Shown one piece after another: positions 21,431-32,180 of a stretch of DNA of 64,000 nucleotides. Origin of the DNA: Lepidonotus clava (taxonomy: Eukaryota > Annelida > Polychaeta > Phyllodocida > Polynoidae); NCBI GenBank assembly GCA_936440205.1, contig OW387150.1, forward strand, positions 32,101,795 to 32,165,794, given 5' to 3'. Both the position numbers and the translations under genes were made by a program. Position 1 is the stretch's first letter. The number at the start of each line of letters is the position of its first letter. The notes below the pieces were generated by a model. It did no database searches, was not told the origin of the DNA, and saw only the letters and a program-made list of their open reading frames with translations.

Positions 21431-22310
21431 TACACTTGATATCAGACATAGAGTGCGGAGGGTCAGTGTGTTAAAGTAAATCATGCCTTAGTATTAATAA
21501 AACATCAGTGTAATGGGTCATAAACTTGGGTTGCTCTAAGAGGTCAGTTACCAATACATCCCATGGGTGCTCTCCTACCTAAACGGGATCATAGTTATCT
21601 CCGGTAAACCTAGGAGTAGTTTCCTGCCATTGAAAGGTTCTGGGAGTGCTATGGGATCGAGCAAGGATGTACACAGTAATGAATAATAGGACATGTTCAG
21701 TGCTTAGAAATAGGTTCAAACGAGAAGAGTACTGACGATGTTTGGTTAGTTATTGGAGGTTATGGGTGGAGGTTATAGGGGGTAACTTGGCATGAACCAC
21801 GATGACAAGAAAATTCCATATTCTACCATGTGTTAATAGAAATTGCTTGCGTCCACTTGCATTCCTGTCACTAAAGGCAAGTGAAATGCCCAACGCAAGA
21901 TGCATGTTTAGTTATCTAAAAACAAACAACTTCGGTTTCTAGTTGTACCATTGTTCTGTGATCCAACGTCAAGAAAATAATCTACTGCTTCGATACTTTC
22001 GACCTACGAATGATCTCACGACTCTGGGAATGTTGGGAAGGTTCACTCGTTCCCGGCTTTCCAGTTCCTTAATTTTGCTTGTTTCCGGTGACCTCATTCA
22101 AAAATAAGCGCTAATTGTCTGCCTCGCGCGTAGGGATATTCTATTGTATGTTGTATGTAAAACAACAGAGAATTATGAATAATAATTATATCTTTTACTT
22201 GTGAGTCTATGACAGAGGGACTACATTATCTCTTATGTGTATTCCTCCTTGCGGGGAAGAATCGAGGAGAGTGGATAGACCTTCCATTACTTACCTCTCT
22301 TATTGTCCGC
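21431..22310. other. No gene seen
   Basis: Unique-looking DNA with short frames only. No repeat termini recognised. Confidence 0.4.
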
Positions 22311-22314
22311 TTAA

Positions 22315-22400
22315 CAGGTTAGGCATGAGTGATATGATCCTTGCAATGATGCAATATTGTGCACCGATGCAGGAAACGCCAACGCCCATTACTACCCTGA
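22315..22400 (+). repeat. AA-type short repeat, copy 1
   Basis: This contains CCTTGCAATGATGCAATATT and GTGCACCGATGCAGGAAACG, which match 26912-26985 closely. Function unknown. The 66-codon frame running through it is therefore repeat-derived in part. Confidence 0.6.
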
Positions 22401-22515
22401 TAGTTATGAATACACCACTCTGTATCCGCAAGTAATTAGGGAATTAGGAAAAGAAATATCACAACCTTTATTACAGTGAAGGACATCCATGTAATTAAGC
22501 CATAGAGTTGAATTT

Positions 22516-22587
22516 GACAACGTTGTCATATCATAACACTCCTGCGTGGCAAGATATAGCAACGATGCAGGATATGACAACGTTGTC
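22516..22587. repeat. Paired 12-bp palindromes
   Basis: The perfect palindrome GACAACGTTGTC occurs at 22516-22527 and again at 22576-22587, exactly 60 bp apart, each in a similar AT context (TTGACAACGTTGTCATA and ATGACAACGTTGTCGGA). It may be a duplicated binding site or part of a small local repeat. Confidence 0.6.
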
Positions 22588-22688
22588 GGATACTGGCTGC
22601 TCTAGAACCTGCAGCTCAAGTCGTCCGTCGCGTGACGACGTCCTAACTGCCTATCACAATTTATTCAGGCTAAATCTTCATTTGACAT

Positions 22689-22904
22689 TTGCCTTGCGTA
22701 AAATTGTCAGTTCGGAAACTACTCGCCGACAAGTTCTTTTTGGCTGGCCTGACGTTTGCTATACCCTTAGACCCACTGGGCGGAGGTTTCGACATTACTG
22801 TATCAACCTTCGAAAGAAAAAGCCAGTCGGTTGCTTCCCCTGTCACATTCTTAAATGACACTATGGGACCTGACTTTCCAACAGGATTTCCAATTCGTGT
22901 TTGA
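22689..22904 (+). CDS. Unrecognised open segment, possible exon
   Basis: This frame has no ATG at its start but yields a protein-like stretch, including FFLAGLTFAIPLDPLGGGFD and TFERKSQSVASPVTFLND, before a stop. Composition is balanced and not repeat-like, and the sequence matches no repeat family here. Other frames are also open over parts of it, and no clear acceptor is seen. It could be a fossil gene fragment or chance. Confidence 0.2.
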   Translation: MPCVKLSVRKLLADKFFLAGLTFAIPLDPLGGGFDITVSTFERKSQSVASPVTFLNDTMGPDFPTGFPIRV

Positions 22905-23031
22905 CATTTCAAACGAAAAAAAACATCGAACTATACCTAATCGTCGTTGAGACGTGTGACACTTATATTTGAAACACAACCGGGCTGTGGCCTGGGCAAA
23001 AGAATACACGCAAGGAAATACAACTCGTTGA

Positions 23032-23226
23032 CATTATGGCACAATTACTGGGAAATCTCAGTTGGAAATTACCTCGCAGACATATGCCGTCGATGAAGAT
23101 TCTGTTGTGTTTTTGGAACAGACGCACAAATACAAATGCTTTGAGATGGTCGTAATGCCAAATGTCATGCCCTGTGATCGTCTGGGGCACAACTGCTACG
23201 TGAGGGAGCGAATCCAAAGCATTTAG
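23032..23226 (+). CDS. Unrecognised protein-like open segment, possible exon
   Basis: The frame after a TGA at 23029 is open for 64 codons and reads like real protein, for example TYAVDEDSVVFLEQTHKYKC and FEMVVMPNVMPCDRLGHNCY. Cysteines, aromatics and charged residues are spread evenly. A donor-like TACGTGAGG falls near the end, and CTCAG near 23056-23060 could be an acceptor. I do not recognise a family. With the segment at 22689 it may represent a decayed or multi-exon gene on the plus strand. Confidence 0.3.
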   Translation, partial: HYGTITGKSQLEITSQTYAVDEDSVVFLEQTHKYKCFEMVVMPNVMPCDRLGHNCYVRERIQSI

Positions 23227-23515
23227 ACAGTGTAGCTTGCACACATACCTAATCGTATGGGAGTACAATAGAAGAAAATAGTTGAAAGTCAGCTATTGGC
23301 TGGGGAGTATTTGTGCTTCTGATACTTGTCAGAATGTGTAATGGATGAAAGTAGATTGATAGCAAGTCAGGTCTCCTTCCTTTTGTTTTTGCAGAGGTCG
23401 CCTCGCATAGATAAACGATTCGTATGTATGTATTACTGATAAAGTCTTAGAAGTTCTGGATGGTAAAGAGAGGGGTGTTTGGATGAATGACACTGAGCCT
23501 CATTTAATTCCAACC

Positions 23516-23699
23516 CCAGGGGCAGATACAGAATTTTCTAAAGGAGGAGGGGGGTTCAGCGTAAAGGCAAATACTAAAATGACCTGCATTTCTGTGTACC
23601 CAATGCAATTGTGTACTCTTTTTGTAGTTTTGGGGTCCACCAAAAGGGGGGTGTCAAGACCCCTAGGACCCCTCCCCCTGGATCCGCCCCTGAATCCTA
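23516..23699. mobile_element. C-type (hAT-like) MITE
   Basis: The left end is CAGGGGCAGATACAGAATTT and the right end CCCTGGATCCGCCCCTG, inverted to one another. The interior has the usual G-run and AAAGGGGGGTGTCAAGACCC. About 184 bp, non-coding. Confidence 0.75.
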
Positions 23700-23865
23700 A
23701 GTAGCGAATCCTGCTTTATGAAAAGGTGGGGATGCGCTAATAAAAGAAAAGTGGGGGGTGGCTTTTTCTCATAATTAAACATTTAAAAAGGGAGTTGCAC
23801 AGGGACACGACACCCCCGCTTCTAAATTCGCCACTGCAACCACTTGCCCTACCCAGGCAAGGATG

Positions 23866-23953
23866 TGGCGTTCCAGAACATCTTAATAACTTCACAGAAC
23901 GTTATTAGAACATCTCGGAATATTACCATTACGTCACTCCTTCGCTGGTCAAA
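23866..23953. mobile_element. A-type element, short decayed copy
   Basis: It begins CCCAGGCAAGGATGTGGCG and ends TTACGTCACTCCTTCGCTGG, with CAGAACGTTATTAGAACATC inside. A near-minimal derivative retaining little more than the two ends. Confidence 0.6.
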
Positions 23954-25039
23954 AGCCACTGCCATATACAAACGTCTTTTTAAAGCCTAAACAAATGTAA
24001 GGGTCGTTGCAGAATCTTATATCAAAACAATTTGTTCTCTTCGGCCTAATGATAAGTAAGCTTTTTGTTACATACAATAGAGAAAGACATGTGCAATTAT
24101 TTACTGTATGATACATCTTACTTCCAAAGTGCGAGTATATGATTTCTAATTAGGTCTCTACAGTCCTATAGCTCTGTTCTATATTTAGATTATTCATGAG
24201 TAGCTGTGTAACCCCAAGTAATTGGCTACAAATGAGCTGTGATATATTAAACCCCGATCACGCAATATAAACCCACTATGTCAGTAAACATTAAATCTAA
24301 GTACAACTCTTCAATTCGCCAATGGCAATGATATTTAGTGGTCAAATCTTTACCTGTTATGATAAAATCCCTGCAGCCACTGTGGCGATAAATAACAAAA
24401 AGGTGTGGACTTAAAGAGCCTACTTTACCACTACCTTATTCTGGAAAAAAAATCACGTAAATCAGCCAGAATATCTCTAATCTCTATAAATAGAAGATTG
24501 CACACCTTGCAGACTAGAAATGAAACAAACAACTAGCATTTGAAGATCTATTTCTAACTTCTTAAATTAAGGTATTGTTTGTTTTTGCGTTCATCCTTGG
24601 GATGAGAGAGATCACTCAATATAAACCCCTTTTAATGTCTTGGTGTTTGTTTCAACCAGTGATATTTCACATTGCTCTTAAAGGGACCTCTGGATGGTAA
24701 AAGGTCCTGATGTCGCATGGCGAATTTTTTAAATGGCGACATCGCCTGTCTTTGTCGCCAATTTATCCCAATTGTTGCCTGTTCAATTTTAAAATGTCAT
24801 TGTCACATACTATCATTATTTTAGCCCTACTTTGCCCCATCCTCCCTGTCATGTCGTTAACTGTCCATGTCATATGTAAAATTTACCTATAAGAAATTGC
24901 TGTGTTGGGCTGTCAACTTTAGGGGTCTAACTTCATCTTAAGTTTTCGATTCTCTAGGTCTCAGTTCTGCCATTTGTTGAAAGATCACATGGTGAAAAGG
25001 GTAAGCGCCTGACTCTGATTGGATGCCATTTGACTCATT
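23954..25039. other. AT-rich DNA, no gene seen
   Basis: About 1.1 kb with short frames only. An imperfect local inverted pair, GGCGAATTTTTT and GGCGACATCGCC, lies near 24719-24747. No other structure recognised. Confidence 0.4.
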
Positions 25040-25346
25040 TGGCAAGGTGTAAACAGACGTAACAGAAACATTGCAACTTAACAGTAACGTTCTGCAACCA
25101 TACTTTTTTAGTCAGTCTGTTACCTACCAAGATGGCACATAACAATTACGCTATTGATGGTGAGGTTGAACCCTCACCAGATCAGAACATTTACATTATA
25201 TTATGCAAGAACATAACCAGCACATTATAATAATGTCAAAGTGCACAACAGTACGTTGCAGCAAGGCTATTGGAAACCATCAAAATAACATTATAAGAAC
25301 CAGTATGTTGCTGCAACATTATCATAATGTCACATGCTTGGCTGGG
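25040..25346. mobile_element. A-type CCCAG element with decayed left end
   Basis: The right end ATGTCACATGCTTGGCTGGG is intact. The left end has diverged to GGCAAGGTGTAAACAGACG, but the interior CTGCAACCATACTTTTTTAG and GATGGTGAGGTTGAACCC match other copies. Confidence 0.7.
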
Positions 25347-25702
25347 AAGATATCTGTGTACAGAACTCTCCATTAATGTAAATAAAAAGAACCACTATCT
25401 TAAACGTATTGTTCATCAAGTTGGAAGAGTTGAAATGTCCCCAAAGAGTTCAAGCAGCCCATTGATTAAAGGAGACAATCCCTGACATTTATAAAGGCTG
25501 GTGGGGGACTGAGAGTGAAAACTGACACTGAGACGAGAGACACAGGAGAGTAGTTGGTGTGAGAGTGGGGCTAATAGGGGATAAGTCATAGCTTGGTAAG
25601 CATTAGCCTATCAATCACTCGCTAATTTAAGCCTATATTCTACTTTGCAGTGGGATACCATTCGCGGTAGGCATTTTGGCCTTCAAAATTTACCCAATAC
25701 AC
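25347..25702. other. No gene seen
   Basis: About 350 bp of unique-looking DNA between an A-type and a TTAA-group element. Confidence 0.4.
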
Positions 25703-25706
25703 TTTA

Positions 25707-26031
25707 GCCGCATCCCCACTTTTGGAGGCCAATGACAGGGACTAACATTAGTTGCCCGACTAGTCGCCGGTGAAAAGAAAAGTTTATCTCCATGTTGGGA
25801 CGTTCTTGAAATCAAATTGCCGGCGATTGATGATTAATCGCTTGGTGATTAAGTTCACTAATCACCAGCAAATAGAGAAAAATAACATGTCACTTATTTT
25901 GCTCAGAAACTCACTGATTAGTAGTTTAGTCACCAGACATCTCGGTGCCAGTGTGGAGTTAATTGCTTGGCTACTAACCACCTTGGTCGCCGGCAACCAA
26001 AGAAATCCAATCGCCCAAGCTGGGACCAGGC
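25707..26031. mobile_element. F-family (TTAA group) element
   Basis: It is flanked by TTTA on both sides (25703-25706 and 26032-26035). The left end is GCCGCATCCCCACTTTTGG and the right end AGCTGGGACCAGGC. Internal GTCGCCGG and CCGGCGA words recur in inverted orientation. The exact 4-bp duplication supports a TTWA-targeting element. Confidence 0.7.
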
Positions 26032-26189
26032 TTTAGTAATGCTTTAGTGTGCTCTGATTTGTAATGGCTCAGGTTAGGCAGAACCTCACTCCTATTCTAT
26101 TTGATGAAAAAAGGTTTCAGCCACCACATCATAATTCTAATTCATAGAATAGTGTCTTATTTAGGCCTTGTGTCTTCAATTTCTGATAT

Positions 26190-26550
26190 CTCCCTACCAC
26201 GAATAGCTGGTATTCAGTATTTTTGGCACCTGCAGATTAATTTGGCCTAATTTTGTCGACAAAACCATAGGGAAATCTAAAGGAAAAACACATAAAATTG
26301 CTATATATCTATGTATAATGAGTGGATTTTCAAACCAACTTATAATAGACCATTATACTGATACAAAATGAAAATTATTGAGTGGTAATTTTCTATCATG
26401 TTTAACTACAAATCATGCGATGATTAATGGAAATTGCTATAGTTAAACCTTGTGTTTTGTCGACACATTTCCCATGATGCATCATGATTTAGGATAGTCT
26501 GAAGGTAAAACACAGGAGACAAACTATCTGTGGTAGGGTGAATTATGGTT
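26190..26550. mobile_element. N-family element, copy 1
   Basis: The left end is TCTCCCTACCACGAATAGCT and the right end, AACTATCTGTGGTAGGGTGA, is its inverse. The interior includes CATGATGCATCATGATTTAG and GTCGACAAAAC/GTTTTGTCGAC inverted words. About 360 bp, non-coding. Related copies lie at 45.16, 46.52 and, as fragments, 36.96-37.96 kb. Confidence 0.7.
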
Positions 26551-26904
26551 AAATCGTTCAATGGGTTCCCCCCATAATAGTTGGGTTGATACAAAGGTGT
26601 CCTAAGTAGAGAATAGGGCACCATGTGTCTTCATTACTGAGGTAGGTTCATTAATGACATGCCCATAAAAATGGTTTTAAGATTTAATATGCTCATGTGA
26701 AAAACACAGTTAGTTACAATTATGAGCATCCTATGAGGGTTTCATTTACCCTCCGTTTATTATAAGAATGCCTATTCAGTTTCCTTTTAGATCAAAAGAA
26801 GAATCAAATTATGTTGTTGTCCTGATTGATCTTGAAACAGTGAGATTAAATTCTATAGTTTCTACTCTGCTCTAAGGCTTCAAGAACTCAAAAGGTGCCT
26901 CTGT
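26551..26904. other. No feature seen
   Basis: AT-rich DNA without recognisable structure. Confidence 0.35.
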
Positions 26905-26985
26905 GATCAGGTTAGGGACGAGACGTAATTCTTGCAATAACGCAGTATGACGCACCGATGCAAGAAATGACAATGCCGATTATCA
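26905..26985 (+). repeat. AA-type short repeat, copy 2
   Basis: Shares TTCTTGCAATAACGCAGTAT and GACGCACCGATGCAAGAAAT with 22315-22400. Confidence 0.6.
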
Positions 26986-27330
26986 CGCTTTTATAAAAAC
27001 TTGACATTTTCTAAGTTGGTGTGAATGTTAGCTACATTGTATCTATTCTTAAAGATTTTTCTTTAGAGCAATTATGATAGGTAAATTCTCTCAAATGTGA
27101 AAGAATACCTGTTGAACCGGCAAAATACATATAATGTAATGCTATAAAATAACTTTTAGTGATAGATAAATAGATCGTGATTACGAAATAACAGTGGACT
27201 AGGTGATAAAGTTTGGATGTAGACAGATATGGAAAATATTGATTAAATCCTCCTATTATATCGACTCTAAAGTTTTTAGAATTCTAAATACAAGGAGCTC
27301 AGAGGTGAGAGATCAATTGAAAAGTAGCCG
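26986..27330. other. No feature seen
   Basis: AT-rich DNA that ends in a poly-C tract at about 27334-27357. Confidence 0.35.
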
Positions 27331-27357
27331 TTGCCCCCCCCCCCCCCCCCCCCCCCC

Positions 27358-27690
27358 GATTTATATGGTTGGTTGGTTGGTTATTGGTTGCTTTACGCCC
27401 TAATCAACTGCCAGGGTCATATCAAGGGCGGTGATGGTGATCGAATCTATGAGAAGGTAGAGACCATACCCCTACACATTTACCGAAGTAGGTGTTCTTT
27501 AATGTGCCTGGTCCCATAGACAGGGCCAGACACACAACAGCCGGTGGCACAAGGCCTTTGATATCCCAGTTGTTGTCACTGGGAGAAACACAGAGGGGTG
27601 TAGCAGCCCTGCCTGGCCCAGCCGAGAATCGAACCCGGCTCTCCCGCATGCCAATTGAATGCTCTAACCACTTCACCACCCCGTGCCCCC
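27358..27690 (-). mobile_element. tRNA-headed SINE, copy 1
   Basis: Read on the minus strand, it starts with a tRNA-like head having an A box (GTGGTGAAGTGGTTAGAGC) and a B box (GGGTTCGATTCTCGG), the two internal RNA polymerase III promoter boxes. A body follows (CACATTAAAGAACACCTAC) and then a tail of ACCA-type simple repeats. It shares its whole body with 30445-30770. Length about 330 bp. The boxes suit a SINE mobilised by a partner LINE that I do not see here. The head departs from a foldable tRNA, so it is not a tRNA gene. Confidence 0.85.
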
Positions 27691-27995
27691 CGATTTATAT
27701 GGTGAGGCATCAGCAGATCTGGGGAACCATGGTTAAAGAAGAGTTACCTCACTCGCCGCTTTGCAGAAATAACAATTCTGAGATCTCGCAACACAAAATG
27801 TTACTATATACTGCGATTTGTGATCCATTGTCTATCCGTGGCAATTAAGAAGGATGTTTTTCACAAGGGGATACATGTGCAGGCTTTAATATCAGTCAGT
27901 GAAAGAACGTGACGGATCAGAATAGGCTGAGTCTTCCGTAAAAATAATTATCTCTCACATGACTAACTATAAAACCTTATCCCTCACAAGCCTAT
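27691..27995. other. No feature seen
   Basis: Short unique stretch between a SINE and a B-type element. Confidence 0.35.
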
Positions 27996-28002
27996 TGCTT
28001 GT

Positions 28003-28203
28003 ATTCCACTAGGCGATTTTGACAACTAAGAGTTCAATTTTCAAGTTTTTGTTAGAAATATTAAAAGAACCCCTGCATGTTACATACCATTTGAAAGGTA
28101 GTCAAAAGTCCTTTCTAACAATATCCAACATGTCTATGATTAGTGCGCATTCCCTCTCGCGATTTTCCAAATCGGGAGTAAAATCGGCTAGTGGAATATG
28201 GCC
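28003..28203. mobile_element. B-family (TTAA group) element
   Basis: The left end is TTGTATTCCACTAGGCGATT and the right end AATCGGCTAGTGGAATATGG, inverse of each other for about 18 bp. The core CATACCATTTGAAAGGTAGTC is typical of the family. Flanks have lost a clean TTAA. Confidence 0.75.
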
Positions 28204-28205
28204 AT

Positions 28206-29385
28206 AGCCATAAAACCTTACTTAAGCCTCCTTGTCCTTACACCGCTGAGCTATCTATTCTCTGAGGTCTCCTACCTAAAATCAAACCCACCCACTGCCT
28301 CGTGGATAAAGGTAATGCATGCTTTTAATCTGCAGATAGCATTTAGCCGTGGGGCCTTGGCTTCGTCTCCGCGGTTTAATTGTGATAGATAAGAGTGGTG
28401 CTTTTAAAAGGCGTCAACCTTTTTATAGAGGCGGCGTTTAGAGTTAATTACAACGCGTCTATCTCGTCTCATATATAATGCAGACTTAAGCCTATTGAGC
28501 TTTTACCGAGACCGCCTCCCCGCTTTATTTCCTGTCACTTTTTTTTTCAGAAACAGAAACCTGTTATCCAGGGCTAATGCGCTGTGAATACAATGCTTTT
28601 TATTGGCAAGCACGTAAGATATGAGATACTGGGAAATAATGTGGTTGGCTTTTACTGTGAGTTTGTAAATTTCTGAGTGGGTGTTAGATAGTCTACCCAG
28701 ACGTTTTATGAAAATGTTGGGACTCGTAACATGAGCATGGTCAAATATACCTTATCAGTTTTTACAAAACTGAGATGGAGGTTTGGGTTGAAGCAATTTG
28801 AAACTTCCCAATATGTTTCTTTACTTTCAAAATCCACGACAGGAGGGGGGTTCATAAAGTATAACGAATCTGTAATGAAGAATAACGGGAATCAAGGCAT
28901 TGCAAAAGAAATTTCCGCTAGGGGTGAATCTTCTTTGGTTTTCCGCTGATAATTTCCGCTAATATCAAAGGAAAAATAGGAAATATTATTCAATGGATCC
29001 GTTATTTAGAATAACTATATATGCAACCCTGTGCAATCCGTTTGTTGTGGTTTATTAACGAAGAGGGTCTAACGAAAACTTTAGTTGAAAGGTTATGCAA
29101 CTCTCTCCTGGCAAAATACCCGGTGGTAGTGTATACAGTGCGAGACTGGGTTCCTTTAAAGGGTTCCGACTACATAAATTTACAAATTGCTACCCTATTA
29201 TAATCAATTTTAAGTATTGTTAACATATCTCAAAAGGAAAAAAGGAAAATATTGAAGTATTAGGGATTCTCTAATTTCTGGGCTTTTCACCTCTCACCTT
29301 GCCACACCATTATAATGGGAATTTCCCCAAGAAATAACTTAGGAATTCCATGATAATGAATGTTTGAAGATGGTTGATCATATTT
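28206..29385. other. No gene seen
   Basis: About 1.2 kb with a few 60-72-codon frames that show no domain. An AT-rich block lies near 28900-29000. Confidence 0.4.
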
Positions 29386-29391
29386 CCAGTA

Positions 29392-30028
29392 CACTGAAAA
29401 CACAAAGTCGTCAGAGATCCACTGCAAAGTTGTCAAAGGGTTGTCACAGGTCACTTTTGGGCTCTCATAGGTGACTTTTGGGGGCAGAGCAGGGCTCATT
29501 TCAGGCCATTGATGCTGTGTGACGACCCTGTGACAATCCTTTGACAATTGTGGGGTGGTCAGAGGGTTATCATTGTGAATTTTGATGCTGGATGACAACC
29601 CAAAGGTAGTCATTTTCTTCTGACTACTTTGGGCCAAAAACGTCGTCAGAGAAGCAAAAATGAAGATCGGGTTGTCATAGGGTGGTCACAGAAGAAAATG
29701 AGAAGTCAAAAGTCCTGCCTGACTACCCTAGGGTTGTAAGTGAATGGTGCCTAAAGTGACAGCCCAAGGTTGTCATGGCCTCTGTCTATATCAACCCAGT
29801 GTTGTAAGTGAATGGTGTCAAAACCATACAACTCATAGGCCTCCTATGTGTAATGGGCATACATAATAACTAGCAATAACATAATAGGAAGCCATTATAA
29901 TGACTATGATATCTACAACATGAAATATTCATAAATAAGATTTTTTGTGTATGAGACACAGACACAGCCTGTGACAACCTTGGGTTGTCGTTTTTGGCAC
30001 CACTTTTGACAACTCTGTGTTTTCAGTG
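29392..30028. mobile_element. Q element with 22-bp inverted ends and TA flanks
   Basis: Ends are CACTGAAAACACAAAGTCGT and the inverse ACAACTCTGTGTTTTCAGTG, with TA immediately outside on both sides. Inside, GTTGTCA-type words recur many times (for example GGTTGTCATAGGGTGGTCAC and GGTTGTAAGTGAATGGTG, the latter twice). About 637 bp, non-coding. CACTG ends with a 2-bp TA flank could fit a CACTA-like or mariner-like MITE. The superfamily is not settled. Confidence 0.75.
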
Positions 30029-30040
30029 TATTTCTCAATA

Positions 30041-30182
30041 GGCATAAGCCCACCGCAAGTACCACAGCAAGTAAATTTATAGGTTTTCTATAGAATGCTT
30101 GCGGTGGCTTAAACGCAAACGGCTTGCGGTGGCAAAAATGAGCACCAAAAATGGTCCCCCACCGCAAAGTGGAATATGGCCT
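30041..30182. mobile_element. I-family element, copy 2
   Basis: From GGCATAAGCCCACCGCAAG to CCGCAAAGTGGAATATGGCC, with GCTTGCGGTGGC words inside. Shorter than copies 1 and 3. Confidence 0.55.
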
Positions 30183-30444
30183 TCATTCATCCCGTTGAAA
30201 CCTGCCTCCAGTCTTGGCTGGAAATGATAAGACACTGAGCCTGGGCACCGGGCCATGGCCCTTCTCCCATTCCCAGATGACCTTTCAATGCTCAGTGCCC
30301 ACTGAATTGGATCCCAGGCCTTGGAGATCCAGACTCAATCCCCTGGTTTTGGGTGGCAACTCATAAAAACCGCCTCCGTAACTCAACACGGATTCCGTAT
30401 TGAAATCAGCCCACTCAAAATTACGGTCAGATAGTACTCCGACT
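30183..30444. other. No feature seen
   Basis: Unique-looking DNA preceding the second SINE. Confidence 0.35.
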
Positions 30445-30775
30445 GGATTGGTCGGTTGGTTATTGGTGTTTAACGCCTTATCAACATTTATGGTTATATT
30501 ATGGCGAGAACAAGGTCTTTTTGATGATCGTATCTATGAAATGATCATGAGAAGGTAGCGACCATACCCCTACACTTTTAGTGAGGCAGGTGTTCTTTAA
30601 TGTGCAGGGTCCCTTAGGCAAGGCCCTACACACAACAGCCAGTGGCCCAGGGGCCTTTGATATCCCTGTTGTTGTCACAGGGAGAGATGCAGAGGCGAAT
30701 AGCAGCCACCTTGGCCCAACCAAGGATCAAACCCAGGCCATCCACACTCCCCATGGCTGTGCTTATCACGTCACC
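30445..30775 (-). mobile_element. tRNA-headed SINE, copy 2
   Basis: Same family and orientation as 27358-27690. Shared segments include GAGAAGGTAGCGACCATACC, TAGTGAGGCAGGTGTTCTTT and GGCCTTTGATATCCC. The tRNA-like head near 30710-30775 has decayed more than in copy 1. The tail has the TTGGT-type simple repeat on the plus strand. The copies differ at many sites, so this is an old family. Confidence 0.8.
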
Positions 30776-31645
30776 ATCCAGCTCGTCTCCCACTTGGCTG
30801 TGTTAAACAAATTAGCCAAGAAAGACATAATGATACACTTTCCCCAACCACCACTGTCTATCACCCGCACGGCCAACGAGCGGTGCGTATTGGGGGCAGG
30901 TCGTATTGCCAGGCCGTACATACCTATCAATGTGGACTCCTTGTTTTCAGTAAGTCTAACATAGTTTCAACATTGTTTGGATGATTTAGGTGTGTGAGAC
31001 GTGGCTTGTCTGTTCCTGTGTCAAATTCATTTTAGATATACCATGACACAGTCATGTGATATCTCAAAAAGATTAAACCAATTGTTTGGATGATTTAATA
31101 AAGAAAGACCTTTGAGGGCGTCCTGGGGTGGCTGTACGACCCATGGGGATTGTACAAACCTCAGGCTTCACCCTTGATATATGACAATCCCCTATTGGTC
31201 ATACAGCCATGCTCAGACGCTTCCCATGGTCCTTCCTATCATAATACAGCCAGCAGTTAGAACCACTTAGTTCAATACATGCTTAAGTAGTATAGACAAA
31301 TGCCTCATTCTCCCAGGACAAATATTCCAGAAGAAGAAAGAACAAAGGGCAATGATTAGTTTCTCTATCACCTTCAAAGCAGTGCCAAAGGACCATTATC
31401 AGAGAAAATTAACGTGTTCGCCAAAACGGTAATGTCGATTAGGGGGAGGCTACAAGGAAAGGGAATGGCAGGAATTGGCAGATGAGTTGTTGCATCAAAA
31501 ACCAGCCAGGTAATTGCTGCTGGTGTCTGTTTTTACTGATCCCCAGCAATTAGAGATGATTATCGGTAACAGTGAGTGGGAATGGAGCCGTATGGAGCCT
31601 CCTGTGTGGTGTTTACACCTGAGACTTTTGTTGTACGATACACCT
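30776..31645. other. No gene seen
   Basis: Unique DNA. GTTTGGATGATTTA occurs twice near 30976 and 31084. Nothing else is recognised. Confidence 0.4.
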
Positions 31646-31648
31646 TTA

Positions 31649-32180
31649 AGGCCATGATCAACTATCCGATTATAAGACCGATTTTAGAAATCGTACTAAA
31701 ACTATGGGCTGATGTCTGAGTTACATATCTTTGTGTAGCTATAATATTTTTGATAACACATACTATATGAATTCCCTTTTAAATAGTATGTGTTATCAAA
31801 AATATTATAGCTACACAAAGATATGTAACTCAGACTATCGTCACACACTTTTCGTGATGTCATCGATACAGGTGTCCCCTATGAGACTCTGTTCAAACTG
31901 CTACAACGCGTCATCTGTTTTGCCATTTTCATGATGGCATCGCTGTTTGTTTGTGCTTCAAAAAGGATGAAAAGAGATGGACTGCTATTTTATTTGTATA
32001 TGGTCACACAGAGTCTCACAGGGGGCGCTACTATTGACAATTTCACACCAAAACTTCACAAATTACAAATCTTTGCTTGCCTACAGGATGGCTGGTAGCA
32101 TGCCTGGGTTCCTGTTATGAAAACCTGGAAATTACTGAATTCCCAATTGTGAAAATCGCCTAGTGTGACAGAGGCTTTAC
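31649..32180. mobile_element. TTAA-group element with a hairpin insertion
   Basis: The left part is CTTTAAGGCCATGATCAACT, then CCGATTATAAGACCGATTTT. The right end is AAAATCGCCTAGTGTGACAG and AGGCTTTA. These are the usual complementary ends of the B/D-like group. The body contains the perfect palindrome at 31715-31834. Boundaries of the outer element are approximate. Confidence 0.45.
31715..31834. repeat. Perfect 51-bp inverted repeat with an 18-nt loop
   Basis: Arm 1 (31715-31765) begins TCTGAGTTACATATC and arm 2 (31784-31834) ends GATATGTAACTCAGA. I read them as exact reverse complements over all 51 bp, around the loop TATGAATTCCCTTTTAAA. Such identity means the palindrome is recent or kept by conversion. 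A transcript would form a long hairpin, so a small-RNA precursor and a foldback transposon are both possible. Confidence 0.9.

Noticed and set aside
27600-27690. Possible functional tRNA gene
   Set aside because: The polymerase III boxes are present, but the cloverleaf arms do not pair well and a SINE body and tail follow. The same applies at 44540 and 47005.
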